DNA from: Achromobacter piechaudii NBRC 102461
GTDB lineage: Bacteria > Pseudomonadota > Gammaproteobacteria > Burkholderiales > Burkholderiaceae_B
Assembly: GCF_001571245.1 (NCBI RefSeq)
Contig: NZ_BCTK01000001.1
Span: 310,001 to 374,000, forward strand
Reading direction: 5' to 3'
Length of the DNA stretch: 64,000 bases
Part shown: one piece after another, positions 53,143 through 62,818 of the stretch
How positions within the stretch are numbered: position 1 is the stretch's first letter
Layout of the letters: the number at the start of each line of letters is the position of its first letter
The notes under the pieces: generated by a model
The model's database searches: none
What the model saw: the letters and a program-made list of their open reading frames with translations, nothing else
What the model was told of the DNA's origin: nothing
Made by a program: the position numbers and the translations under genes

Positions 53143-54582
53143 TCACGCGAACACGTGCAGATGCGGCGCCATCGGCCAGCCCGGCGCTTCGCCCCGGATG
53201 AAGGCGATCCACGCCTGCTGCGTTGCTTCGGCCAATCGCTGCGCGTGGGACGGAGCTAATCCGGCAAGCATCGGCGCATCGCCGAAGGCGGCAACCGTGT
53301 CGAACACGAAAGGCAGTTCGATGCAGTGGCAGGCCTTGAAGCGCGCGGATGGCGCAACGTCGAAACGGGCAAGCCACGCCTGCCGGCCTTGTGCGACAGC
53401 GGCTTGCGCCCAGGCGCGGGACGGAGCGCCAAAGACTTGATCGCCGATGGGGTCTTCCTGCACGGGGTCGTGTTGGTCGTTGGCGCTTGTCTTGCCGTTG
53501 GGTTCGGTCTTGCCGCTGGCTTCGGGCTTCGCGTTCGTCTCGTTCGTTGCGTGCATTCCATTCGTCGCGTTCGTCCCATTCGCCGCACTGCTCGCGCCCG
53601 TCGGTGCCTCCCCACCCATCCCCTCCCGCGCCTGGACCAACTGCCCCGGAAAGGCGGCCATCTCGTTGCGCGTGTACGCCACCAGCACGTCGGCACTCGC
53701 GGCCGCCCGACCTAACGCGGGCTCGATGTCTTCAGGCAGGACCTGTCCGTCCAGCACCGGGCAGAACTGGCTGCGGGTGCTGCCCTCGGCGCGCAAGACC
53801 TCGGCCATCGCAGGCGCTTGCTGCGCCGCCAGCAACGCAGACACGGGTAGCTCGCGCGCGGCATCCAACGATTCGACGCCTGCCGCTTGGAGAAAGGCCT
53901 GTCCCAATGCCTGCGCCTGCGCCGCCGACCGGAAGCCCCGGCCCAGCGCGGCGCTTTGCAGGATGGCGCGCGCAAAGCGTGGCTTGCGGGCTAGCATTGC
54001 GCAGATCGAGGACGCCCCGGCCGACTGGCCCATCACCGTCAAGCGTTCGGGGTCGCCACCGAGTTCCAGGATGTTGTCCAACACCCAGTCGATGGCAGCC
54101 TCCTGATCCAGCAGGCCCACGTTCGCGGTCTGGCCCGGCACATACAGCCAGCCCAGCGCGGCCAGGCGGTAATTGACTGCCACCACCACCAGGTCCCCGC
54201 GAGCCGCCAGCGCCGCGCCGTCGTACCAATCCAGCGCGCCGCCGCCGCTTTGCCAGGCGCCGCCATGCAGCCACACCACGACCGGTCGCCGCGCCCTGTC
54301 CACGGCCGGCGTCCATACCGTCAGGTGCAGGCAGTCTTCTGACTGGGGATCGCTGAAGTCTCCCATGGCGTCGCGCAAGCGCGATGGCAACTGCGGCGCC
54401 ACCGGCCCGCGTCGCGTAGCGTCGAAAACCCCTTGCCATGTCGCGGGCTGGGGCGGCGCGAAGCGCAGATGGCCGACGGGCGGCCGCGCATAGGGAATAG
54501 CGTTGAAGCGGCACACGCCGCCTTGCTCTTCGATGCCGGTCAGTGTGCCCGCAGGCAGCACAGCCTGGACGGTTCGATTCAT
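53143..54582 (-). CDS. Type B carboxylesterase
   Basis: 479 aa from ATG 54582. NAIPYARPPVGHLRF, SEDCLHLTVWTP, the oxyanion HGGAW, and GQSAGASS with the nucleophile serine are clear; a downstream CHCIELPFVF supplies the histidine. No signal peptide. An insert of about 40 residues (TNATNGMHATNETNAK then KPEASGKTEPNGKTS-like) is Asn/Thr/Lys-rich low complexity between the catalytic acid and histidine regions, encoded by near-repeats of CGTTCGT around 53500-53590. Confidence 0.9.
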   Translation of the reverse strand: MNRTVQAVLPAGTLTGIEEQGGVCRFNAIPYARPPVGHLRFAPPQPATWQGVFDATRRGPVAPQLPSRLRDAMGDFSDPQSEDCLHLTVWTPAVDRARRPVVVWLHGGAWQSGGGALDWYDGAALAARGDLVVVAVNYRLAALGWLYVPGQTANVGLLDQEAAIDWVLDNILELGGDPERLTVMGQSAGASSICAMLARKPRFARAILQSAALGRGFRSAAQAQALGQAFLQAAGVESLDAARELPVSALLAAQQAPAMAEVLRAEGSTRSQFCPVLDGQVLPEDIEPALGRAAASADVLVAYTRNEMAAFPGQLVQAREGMGGEAPTGASSAANGTNATNGMHATNETNAKPEASGKTEPNGKTSANDQHDPVQEDPIGDQVFGAPSRAWAQAAVAQGRQAWLARFDVAPSARFKACHCIELPFVFDTVAAFGDAPMLAGLAPSHAQRLAEATQQAWIAFIRGEAPGWPMAPHLHVFA

Positions 54583-55056
54583 ATCAGCCCCTTTGCATGG
54601 TTGTTGCGTATCGACACCCGCCAAGACGCGGGCAGCGCATGCCTATGGTAGGGACCAAACCGATGTGGCAGCCATGCCGGTTTCGAGCAAAGCCATGCGG
54701 AACACGCATGGCTAAGGGAAGCAGGGCGTACGCGTCGAAAACGCGCAAAAGCCGTGTGATGTGCCTGTGTTGACCCGACCGGGCCAGTTCTGGCCCGCTG
54801 CTTGTCGTTATGAATCTGCACCTACATGCAGCAAGGCCCGGACGCCTTGCCACCGTGCGACATCGAACCCGCGATGCGAATGACGTGCCCGCGTATAACC
54901 TGGCGCTTCGGTGGGCCCCACGAGTGCAGTGGCCGGATGAGATGGACGCGGAATCTCGCAGCGCGCCTTGATCGGCATGACCGCGCTTGCTGCCAGTGCC
55001 GTCTTGCGTCTTCCCGACGCCTCACCGTCACCAGCCTCGCCACCCCCATCCCCACC
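54583..55056. other. 474-bp spacer with a perfect hairpin
   Basis: AGCCATGCG-GAACA-CGCATGGCT (54691-54713) is a perfect 9-bp stem with a five-base loop and no T-run. Short overlapping open frames here look spurious. On the minus strand a G-rich stretch follows the adenine deaminase stop. No tRNA or known small RNA recognised. Confidence 0.5.
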
Positions 55057-56034
<978 letters not shown>

Positions 56035-56046
56035 TCAAAAGGGGAG

Positions 56047-56982
56047 TCAGGCCGCCAGCGCGACCTCGTCCGCCTGGATGGCCTGCGCCAGATGCGCCGC
56101 GAACGCACGCGCCTGGCGTGTGCTGGGGCGGTCGCGACGCCATATCGCGGCAAGCGGCGACTTCTTGATAGCGGGACGCGCGGGCAGCACAACCAGTTCT
56201 CCACGCGCTTGCCGCACCGTGGCCACGCTGCCGGGCAGCATCCAGAGATAGTGGCCGTCCAGCAGCATTTCGCGGCCGAACTCCAGGGACAGGGCGCCGA
56301 TCATATCCGGAATCGGCAAACCGGCCTGGCGCAGGGACATTTCCAGCTCGCCCCGGATGCGGCTGCCGGGCAACGCCGTAATCCACGGATAGCCCACATA
56401 GTCGGCCAGCGTCGTGCCCGTCTGGCCGGCCAGTGGATGATGCACGGCGCATCCCAGCACGACGGCATCTTCCAGCAAGGTGGTTGAGCGGTAGATCTGC
56501 GGGTTGACGGTGGACGAGAAGCGGCTGATCAGCACGTCCAGCGCACCCGCGTCCAGGTCTTCGATCAGCCGTTCGTGCGTGCCGATCTCGATGGTGAGCG
56601 TGATGCGAGGATAGGCCTGCCGGAACGAACGTGCGGCCTGGGCGACCGGCCAGCCCGCGAACATGGAAAAGCAGCCCACGGTCAGGCTGCCTTCGTCACC
56701 GCGCGACACGGCGGCAAGATCGATCTCCGCCTTGCGAAAATCGGTCAGCAGCAGGCGGGCATGACGGCACATGGCCTCGCCCAGCGGCGTGCAGGTGGTG
56801 CCCTTGGCCGTGCGCTCGAACAGGCGCGCGCCGACAAGCTCCTCGATCTCGGCAATGGCGCGCGACAGGCCCGATTGCGTGCTGTGCAACTGCGCGGCCG
56901 CCTTGGACAGATTGCCCAATTCGGAAACGGTCAGCACGATTTCCAGATGACGGATGCGGAGCTTGCCTCGGAAGGGTGTCAT
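56047..56982 (-). CDS. LysR-family transcriptional regulator
   Basis: 311 aa; the HTH contains AAQLHSTQSGLSRAIAEIEELVGARLFERTAKG, read here in two parts at 28-60. The STQSGLSRAI recognition helix and the downstream domain are similar to GbpR/CbnR-like regulators. It shares a direction with the adenine deaminase and may be cotranscribed with it. A TAGTCT-N17-AGACTA dyad (57059-57087) sits upstream in the divergent spacer. Confidence 0.9.
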   Translation of the reverse strand: MTPFRGKLRIRHLEIVLTVSELGNLSKAAAQLHSTQSGLSRAIAEIEELVGARLFERTAKGTTCTPLGEAMCRHARLLLTDFRKAEIDLAAVSRGDEGSLTVGCFSMFAGWPVAQAARSFRQAYPRITLTIEIGTHERLIEDLDAGALDVLISRFSSTVNPQIYRSTTLLEDAVVLGCAVHHPLAGQTGTTLADYVGYPWITALPGSRIRGELEMSLRQAGLPIPDMIGALSLEFGREMLLDGHYLWMLPGSVATVRQARGELVVLPARPAIKKSPLAAIWRRDRPSTRQARAFAAHLAQAIQADEVALAA

Positions 56983-57136
56983 GGCGAACGACCGGTGGGG
57001 ATGTGCCGATTATTCTCTGCCGCGCACCGCTTGGCAACGCCGGATCCCGATTCATATATAGTCTTCGCCGGGCGAGACCTCAGACTAATCGCGCCGCGCT
57101 TCGCGTAAACGCGCGAGCCGGCAGAAAAGGCCATCC

Positions 57137-57856
57137 ATGAATTCAAGCTTATCGGCCCCTTGCGCGCCGCGCCTTCGGACACTGCGCCGTATCTCAGCAG
57201 CCATGCTGCTGATGTGGGGCCTGAGCGCTTGCGGGGTGTCGCGCGTGGACGGGGTTCCTGTGTCCTGGCCCTCGTTCAAGAGCGGTGCGCCCTTGGTGCT
57301 GCCGTCGGATTCGGCGCAATGCCCGGACCTGGCCGGTGCGTACCGCGCGCAAGGTGAGTTTCGGGCGGGCGAGCCAACCGCTACGCTGAAGGACTTGCAC
57401 ACCTTCTTCGTCTATCCGCTGGACCTTCCCGGCATGCGCGATACGCCGTTGCCGGAGTGGCAATCCTCGGACGGGGCAACGGTGACGCTGTCGCCCGACG
57501 GCACGGGCTGGCAGGCGTTGGCGTTGGACGGGAAGGGCGCGCGGTCGAGCGGGCGACTGCCCATGCAAAATGGCGGCGAGGATCTGACGGATCTGTCAGG
57601 CGACAGCCGGATGGATCGGCCCGATCGCATCGAACGCCATACGGGCTGCACGCAAGGGCGTCTATGGGTCAGCGTGCGGCATGACTGGCGCCAGCACGAG
57701 GCGATGGGCGTGCGTCGTCACGTGGCAATGTTTCGCCAGGAAGCGGGCGGCCTGCTGGTGACCGTAGAGCGCGAGTCCGACACCCTTGGCCTGTTGCCGT
57801 GGTATTCCAATGAAAGCAGCGTGGCGCAGTACTGGTTCGCGCCCGCGCCCCGATGA
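57137..57856 (+). CDS. Putative lipoprotein of unknown function
   Basis: 239 aa. Basic N-terminus, hydrophobic stretch and lipobox LSAC (Cys about 32) point to a lipoprotein. The body has CPDLAGAYRAQGEF and repeated beta-rich stretches. I do not recognise a family. It is followed 19 bases later by a Sel1-like membrane protein. Confidence 0.8.
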   Translation: MNSSLSAPCAPRLRTLRRISAAMLLMWGLSACGVSRVDGVPVSWPSFKSGAPLVLPSDSAQCPDLAGAYRAQGEFRAGEPTATLKDLHTFFVYPLDLPGMRDTPLPEWQSSDGATVTLSPDGTGWQALALDGKGARSSGRLPMQNGGEDLTDLSGDSRMDRPDRIERHTGCTQGRLWVSVRHDWRQHEAMGVRRHVAMFRQEAGGLLVTVERESDTLGLLPWYSNESSVAQYWFAPAPR

Positions 57857-57875
57857 TCTTCTTCACTCTCTAACC

Positions 57876-58238
57876 ATGACTCGCAGAACCCTGCTTATCT
57901 CTTTCTTGATCCTGGCTCTTTTCACCGTGCTGACCGCCTGGTTCTGGCGGCAGCAGTTCGCGCATACCGCGCCTTCGCTGCGCACGCTGATCGAAGATCC
58001 AGTGGCCAACGACGTGCATGTGTACGGCGAGTCGCCCCATCAGGACGCGCTGGCCCAGCGCGCGTTGCTGGCCGACGCCCAGCGCGGCAACCCCGACGCG
58101 CAGTTCATGCAGGGCTTGATCCTGGAGCAAGCCGATATGAAGGAGGCGCTGCGCTGGTACGAGGCCGCCGCCGCGCAGGGCCATGAGGCGGCCATCGAAC
58201 GGCTGGGGCAGTTGCGTGAGCAAATGCCGACCCAATAG
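57876..58238 (+). CDS. Membrane-anchored Sel1/TPR-like protein
   Basis: 120 aa from ATG 57876. One N-terminal helix (5-25) and, from about residue 68, a Sel1-like repeat pair (GNPDAQFMQGLILEQADMKEALRWYEAAAAQGHEAAIERLGQL). Likely periplasmic, binding a partner protein; the target is unknown. The MATE gene starts three bases after its stop. Confidence 0.85.
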   Translation: MTRRTLLISFLILALFTVLTAWFWRQQFAHTAPSLRTLIEDPVANDVHVYGESPHQDALAQRALLADAQRGNPDAQFMQGLILEQADMKEALRWYEAAAAQGHEAAIERLGQLREQMPTQ

Positions 58239-58240
58239 AC

Positions 58241-59674
58241 ATGGCCCGTAGCTCGCGCGCCGATTCCGCCGCCAGGACGGCTCTCTCGCCAACTGCCGTC
58301 GATACTTCAGTCGCTTCGGCGTTGGAACCGCCGCGTGCGCGTTTCGTATCGGGCCCCCTCGGACCGCACGTGCTCGAAATGGCGCTGACGGGTTGGGCAA
58401 GCATGCTGGCTGTCGTCGCCGTCGAGTTCCTGTCTTTGCTGTACCTGGGTACGTTGCAGGATGAGGCGGTGATGGGCGCGGTGGGTTTTGGTTCGATGAC
58501 GCAGTTCACCATTACTTCCGTGTCCATCGGTGTGACGGTGGGAGGCGCCGCGTTGGTCTCGCGCGCATTGGGCGCGGGAAATCTGCCGCGCGCTCGCACC
58601 TTGGCCGGCGCTTCGCTGGTGCTGATGGCGGGCGCGGCGCTTGGCGCAGCCGCCGTTTACCTGGCGGCGATTGCGCCGTTTACGACCGCCATCGGACTGG
58701 CGTCTGAATTACGCGAGCATCTCTTGTCCTACGTCCGGATCACGACGCCGTTTGCCGTGGTGATGGGCGTGGGCATGATGTTGTCCACCTTGCTGCGAGC
58801 CTCCGGGCGAGGGCGGCAATCGATGTGGGTATTGCTGGCCGGCACCGCGACGGTCGCTGTGCTGGTTCCTGTTGCCATTTTTGTATTGGACGCAGGCATG
58901 CAGGGAGTTGCGTGGGCTGGCGGGGTGGGGCGCATGGTGACGGTGGCGTTGGGTGGGTGGCTGGTGTTTGGCAAGCATCGATTGGTCGACTGGCCGGGAC
59001 GACGCGCCTTGCTGGCTGACCTTGCTGCGATTGGAAAGATTGCGCTGCCCGCCGCGCTGACGGCATTGGCGACGCCGGCGGCGGTGATTTTTACGGTGTC
59101 GACTTTCGCCACGTTCGGCCCCAGTGTTATGGCGGGGGCCACGGTGGTCGACCGAGTGCTGCAACTGGCCTATTCCCTCTACTTTGTGCTGCCGGGCGCA
59201 ATTGGCCCCATTCTTGGACAGAATCTAGGCGCAGGCCAATGGGACCGCGTGAAACAGACGGTACAGCTCACGTCGCGCTGGGCCTTGCTGTATGGCTTGG
59301 GTGTGGCCACACTGCTTGCGGTGTTTGCGCCGTGGGTGGCAGACCTGTTTCAGGTGGTGGGTCCGGGACGCGACCTGATCATCTTCTTTTGCCGTTATGC
59401 CAGCTTCGCATGGGCGCTGAACAGCCAGTTCTTCGTGGCGATAGCCGTGTTCAATAATTTGGGCTACGCAGCGTATTCCACGATGATCGGTTGGCTGCGG
59501 GCGACGTTGGGGACCTTGCCGTTTGTTTGGCTGGGCGCTCATTACGGCGGGGCCGAAGGCGTGATGTTGGGACAGGGGCTGGCGTTCGCCCTGTTCAGTG
59601 TGATCGCGATTGCCGTTTGCTCGCGAGTGTTGCGTATGCCGCCAACCACGGATGCCACCGCCCGCGTTGCATAA
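58241..59674 (+). CDS. MATE-family multidrug efflux transporter
   Basis: 477 aa with 12 predicted helices in two halves: a variable N-terminus of about 40 residues, then SMLAVVAVEFLSLLYLGTLQDEAVMGAVGFGS and, in the second half, VLPGAIGPILGQNLGAGQWDRV, the MATE pseudo-repeat signatures. It would export drugs or metabolites using Na+ or H+. It may be cotranscribed with the Sel1-like gene. Confidence 0.93.
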   Translation: MARSSRADSAARTALSPTAVDTSVASALEPPRARFVSGPLGPHVLEMALTGWASMLAVVAVEFLSLLYLGTLQDEAVMGAVGFGSMTQFTITSVSIGVTVGGAALVSRALGAGNLPRARTLAGASLVLMAGAALGAAAVYLAAIAPFTTAIGLASELREHLLSYVRITTPFAVVMGVGMMLSTLLRASGRGRQSMWVLLAGTATVAVLVPVAIFVLDAGMQGVAWAGGVGRMVTVALGGWLVFGKHRLVDWPGRRALLADLAAIGKIALPAALTALATPAAVIFTVSTFATFGPSVMAGATVVDRVLQLAYSLYFVLPGAIGPILGQNLGAGQWDRVKQTVQLTSRWALLYGLGVATLLAVFAPWVADLFQVVGPGRDLIIFFCRYASFAWALNSQFFVAIAVFNNLGYAAYSTMIGWLRATLGTLPFVWLGAHYGGAEGVMLGQGLAFALFSVIAIAVCSRVLRMPPTTDATARVA

Positions 59675-59780
59675 GGAAACCCAATAGACGCAGCGGGTGT
59701 GGCCAGGGCACGCATGATGGTTCGATTTCAGCGGCTGGTCGCGGTACGATCCGGGCTGACTTCGATTTTTCAGGAATATC

Positions 59781-61355
59781 ATGCGTCAGCGTTCATCGCG
59801 CCTTCGAATCGATTCCCTATGCCTGACCCGTGTCGTGCTCGCGGCGGCCATTACCGCCGCGACGGGCGTGGCGCACGCGCAATCGCCGGCCTCGGCGACG
59901 GGTTCAAGAGTCCAGTCCGTGCCTGCTCCGCCGCAGCCGTCGCTGACGCCCAAGCGCAGCTTCGATGACGTAGTCGCCGAGCAGGAAGCCGCCAAGGCAG
60001 GCGCCGCCGCAGCCACGCCAGCGCCCGCCGCTGCTCCCGCGCCAGCCGCAACGCCTGCCGCCGCAACTCCTGCCGCACCCCCCGCAACAACCCCTGCCGC
60101 CACCGCGACGCCTGGCTCCGCCGCCACCCCCGCCGCCGCGCCCACGGTCATCATCCCGACCGAGCTGGACACCAAGGCGTGTATCGCCAAGCTGCGCAAG
60201 GGCGCCACCGCCAACGGCCTGACCGTGGCTGACTGGGACAAGTACACCGCCAACGCCAAGTTGCTGCCCACGACCGTTGCATCCGCCAAGGGCCAACCCG
60301 AAGGTCGGGAAAGCTGGTGGGACTACATCGCCAAGACCGTGGACGATGAGCGCGTCAACGACGGTCTGGCCGTGATGAAGAAGGTCGGCCCGCAACTGTC
60401 CAGCATCGGCCAGCAATACCAGGTGGACCCGGCCACGCTGGTCGCGATTTTCGGCATTGAAACCAACTACGGCCGTCAGATCGGCAAGACCGATGTGCTC
60501 AACGCCTGGCTGACGCGCGCCTGCACTGAAAACAAAACCTTGTGGGAAAAGAACGCCTACGCGTCGGTGCGCCTGCTGCGCGACGGCACGGTGCCCGCGG
60601 ACAATTTCGTGGGGTCCTGGAGCGGCGCGTTCGGCATGACGCAATTCATTCCGACGTCCTTCTACGAACTGGCTGCCGACGGCGATGGCGATGGCCGCAT
60701 CGATCTGTACAACTCGCTGCCTGATGCGCTGGCGTCGACCGCCAATCACCTGCGCAAGCGCCGCGCCAAGTGGACGCATGGCTTGCCCGCCGTGGTGGAA
60801 GTGCGCGTGCCGGCTGACGTGGCCGCCGCCATCCCGCCCGAGCCCGACGCCGAATACGTGGGCACGCAAGATCGCCGCACGATCGCTCAGTGGGCGCAGG
60901 CCGGGTTGAAGCAGGGCGACGGTTCGGTGCTCAAGCTGCCGTCCGGCAATGACGAGCAAGCCTATCTGTTCGCGCCCACCGGCGCCAAGGGGCCGGTGTT
61001 TCTGGCTACGGTGAATTTCGACGCCATCCTGCATTACAACCAGTCGCGCCGGTATGGTCTGGCGGTGTCGCTGCTGCTCAATCGCCTGCAAGGCCGCCCC
61101 GGCATTATCGCGGCGTGGCCCACCGATGACCCCGGCCTGTCGCGCGCCGAGATCAAGCAGTTGCAGGAAGAGCTGTACGGCCGTGGCTACGACGTGGGCG
61201 AAGCCGATGGCATTCCGGGCGCCAAGACCCGCGACGCCGTGCGCGCGGAACAGGAACGCCGCAATCTGCCGCAGGACGGTCGGGTGGGCAAGCGCATCCT
61301 GGATGCGCTGAAGGCGGACAAGCCTGACGCCCTGCGCGCGCGGCCGGCGAATTAA
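59781..61355 (+). CDS. MltB-type lytic murein transglycosylase with PG-binding domain
   Basis: 524 aa. Signal peptide (cleavage after AHA, about residue 34), an Ala/Pro/Thr-rich linker (about 70-120, repetitive at DNA level), the MltB/SLT_2 domain with catalytic Glu in FGIETNYGRQ (about 226), GAFGMTQFIPTSFYELAADGDGDGRIDLY, and a C-terminal peptidoglycan-binding domain (ELYGRGYDVGEADGIPGAKTRDAVRAEQ). It cleaves glycan strands in the periplasm. AGGA precedes ATG 59781. Confidence 0.94.
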   Translation: MRQRSSRLRIDSLCLTRVVLAAAITAATGVAHAQSPASATGSRVQSVPAPPQPSLTPKRSFDDVVAEQEAAKAGAAAATPAPAAAPAPAATPAAATPAAPPATTPAATATPGSAATPAAAPTVIIPTELDTKACIAKLRKGATANGLTVADWDKYTANAKLLPTTVASAKGQPEGRESWWDYIAKTVDDERVNDGLAVMKKVGPQLSSIGQQYQVDPATLVAIFGIETNYGRQIGKTDVLNAWLTRACTENKTLWEKNAYASVRLLRDGTVPADNFVGSWSGAFGMTQFIPTSFYELAADGDGDGRIDLYNSLPDALASTANHLRKRRAKWTHGLPAVVEVRVPADVAAAIPPEPDAEYVGTQDRRTIAQWAQAGLKQGDGSVLKLPSGNDEQAYLFAPTGAKGPVFLATVNFDAILHYNQSRRYGLAVSLLLNRLQGRPGIIAAWPTDDPGLSRAEIKQLQEELYGRGYDVGEADGIPGAKTRDAVRAEQERRNLPQDGRVGKRILDALKADKPDALRARPAN

Positions 61356-61435
61356 GCCTGCCAAGCGGAACGGCTCATGTCATGCGCGGCTGCGCGCCGC
61401 TATGATGGAGTCGTTCCCCTTTCTATCCGAATGTC

Positions 61436-62014
61436 ATGTCGCTGGCTGATTTTCCTGACGTTTTCCTGACGGACCGGCTGCGCGCCGAGCGCATGCGGCG
61501 CGAGCACCTGTCTTTCATCACCCGGATGCACGCCGACCCGGACGTGATGGCCACGATGGGCGGCACGCGCGACGCGGCGGCCAGCCGTCTTTACCTGGCG
61601 CAGAACGAATCCCACTGGGCCGATCACGGCTATGGCATGTACGTGCTGCAAACGCGCGAGGATGGCGCGACGGCAGGGCGCGCGGGCTTGAAGTTCACGG
61701 TCACGGACGACCGGGCCGCCATCGAACTGGCCTACGCGTTTGAACCGGGCTGCTGGGGCCGGGGCTACGCCTTCGAGATTTCCAACGCGCTGATCGCGCT
61801 GGGTTTCAAGCATTTGCCAGTCGACGCCTTGTGCGCGGTGGCCATCGAATCGAACGCGGCGTCGCGCAGGGTGCTGGAAAAAGCCGGCATGCGCTATGTA
61901 GGCAAGACGGCCAGCGACAAGAGCAACGCGAAAGTGCGCTATGCAATCCTGCGCGAAGACTGGCTGGCGCTGCAACGCGCGGCCGACGCCAGGGCGAGGC
62001 CACTGCCGCGTTAA
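61436..62014 (+). CDS. GNAT N-acetyltransferase (RimJ/RimL type)
   Basis: 192 aa, single GNAT domain: LTDRLRAERMRREH, IELAYAFEPGCWGRGYAFEIS (acetyl-CoA loop region) and AIESNAASRRVLEKAGMRYVG, the typical C-terminal motif of ribosomal-protein-type acetyltransferases. Substrate unknown. The small Cys-rich gene follows after 9 bases. Confidence 0.9.
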   Translation: MSLADFPDVFLTDRLRAERMRREHLSFITRMHADPDVMATMGGTRDAAASRLYLAQNESHWADHGYGMYVLQTREDGATAGRAGLKFTVTDDRAAIELAYAFEPGCWGRGYAFEISNALIALGFKHLPVDALCAVAIESNAASRRVLEKAGMRYVGKTASDKSNAKVRYAILREDWLALQRAADARARPLPR

Positions 62015-62023
62015 CATCCTGCC

Positions 62024-62212
62024 ATGAGCACCACGACCTTTCCCGACGACGATCCCCCGCCAGTCCCCCCCGAACGACCCGCGCCCGACGAGTGCTGCAA
62101 CAGCGGCTGCATCCCGTGCGTGTACGACCGTTACGACGAAGCGATGGAGACCTACCGCGAGGCGCTCAAGGCCTGGCGCAGCCGCCACGAAGCGAAGGAC
62201 GCGCAGGGGTAG
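62024..62212 (+). CDS. Oxidoreductase-like (PF09791-type) small Cys-rich protein
   Basis: 62 aa: a Pro/Asp-rich start, then CCNSGCIPCVYDRYDEAMETYREALKAW, the signature of the oxidoreductase-like N-terminal domain family, whose clustered cysteines suggest metal or Fe-S binding. Its last codons (GACGCGCAGGGG) begin an 11-bp tandem repeat that continues past the stop. Confidence 0.85.
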   Translation: MSTTTFPDDDPPPVPPERPAPDECCNSGCIPCVYDRYDEAMETYREALKAWRSRHEAKDAQG

Positions 62213-62309
62213 CGTGGGGGCGGCGCAGGGTTAGCGCGGGACAGCGCAGGGACAAGGCCCGGGCACTGCACGGACAGCGCAGGGCCAACGCAGGGTCAGC
62301 GCAGCGCAG
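62201..62309. repeat. 11-bp degenerate repeat starting in the small Cys-rich gene's last codons
   Basis: GCGCAGGG-type cores start at 62201, 62223, 62244, 62277 and 62288 (the last as ACGCAGGG), with weaker units at 62212, 62234, 62255, 62266 and 62299, close to an 11-base register; one step is 10. The stop TAG lies inside the first unit boundary. The remainder to 62366 has no supported feature. Confidence 0.8.
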
Positions 62310-62366
62310 CCCAGGCATAACGCGCCGGCGCGCACGTTCAAGCGCGCAGGCGGTCATCGGTTCGAA

Positions 62367-62804
62367 TCAGCCGGCCAGTTTCATGTGAATGATCGGGAAC
62401 GGGCGGCCGGCGTCGTCGTACGCCGAGCGGCCGGTGTCCACAAATCCATAGTGCTTGTAGAAGCCGTGCGCCTGCGGGTTCTGTTCGTTGACGTCCACCA
62501 GCAGCGTGCCGTGCAGCGACCGCGCGAAATTGAGCAGGCGGCGGCCAGCCCCCTTGCCGCGCTTGCTGGCGTCTACGAACAGCATCTCGACTTTGTTGCC
62601 GTTCAGGCCCATGAAACCGGCGAGCTCGCCGGTTTCGTCTTCACAGACCCATACCCGCACCGACGGCAGATAGGTGTTGAGGATCTGCGGGTACAACGCC
62701 TGGATTTCCTTTTCGCTCAGGAAGGAATGCGTGGCGCGCACCGAACGGAGCCAGATGTCCGCCAGGGCCAGGTCGTCGCCGTGGTTGCGTTCTCGGATGT
62801 TCAT
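62367..62804 (-). CDS. GNAT N-acetyltransferase
   Basis: 145 aa. LADIWLRSVRATHSFLSEKEI, VCEDETGELAGFMGL, the acetyl-CoA loop FVDASKRGKGAGRRLLNFAR and VDVNEQNPQAHGFYKHYGFVDTGR match the YjaB/GNAT family of small acetyltransferases. Its start lies 14 bases after the M14-like gene, so the two may be cotranscribed. Confidence 0.92.
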   Translation of the reverse strand: MNIRERNHGDDLALADIWLRSVRATHSFLSEKEIQALYPQILNTYLPSVRVWVCEDETGELAGFMGLNGNKVEMLFVDASKRGKGAGRRLLNFARSLHGTLLVDVNEQNPQAHGFYKHYGFVDTGRSAYDDAGRPFPIIHMKLAG

Positions 62805-62818
62805 TTTCTTATTGGTCT

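Noticed and set aside
54826-55056. Short open frames in the spacer between carboxylesterase and adenine deaminase
   Set aside because: No ribosome-binding site, no recognisable composition, and they overlap each other on both strands.
62340-62380. GGTTCGAATC, resembling a tRNA T-arm
   Set aside because: The flanking bases cannot form the 5-bp T stem, and no acceptor or anticodon arm is found upstream.
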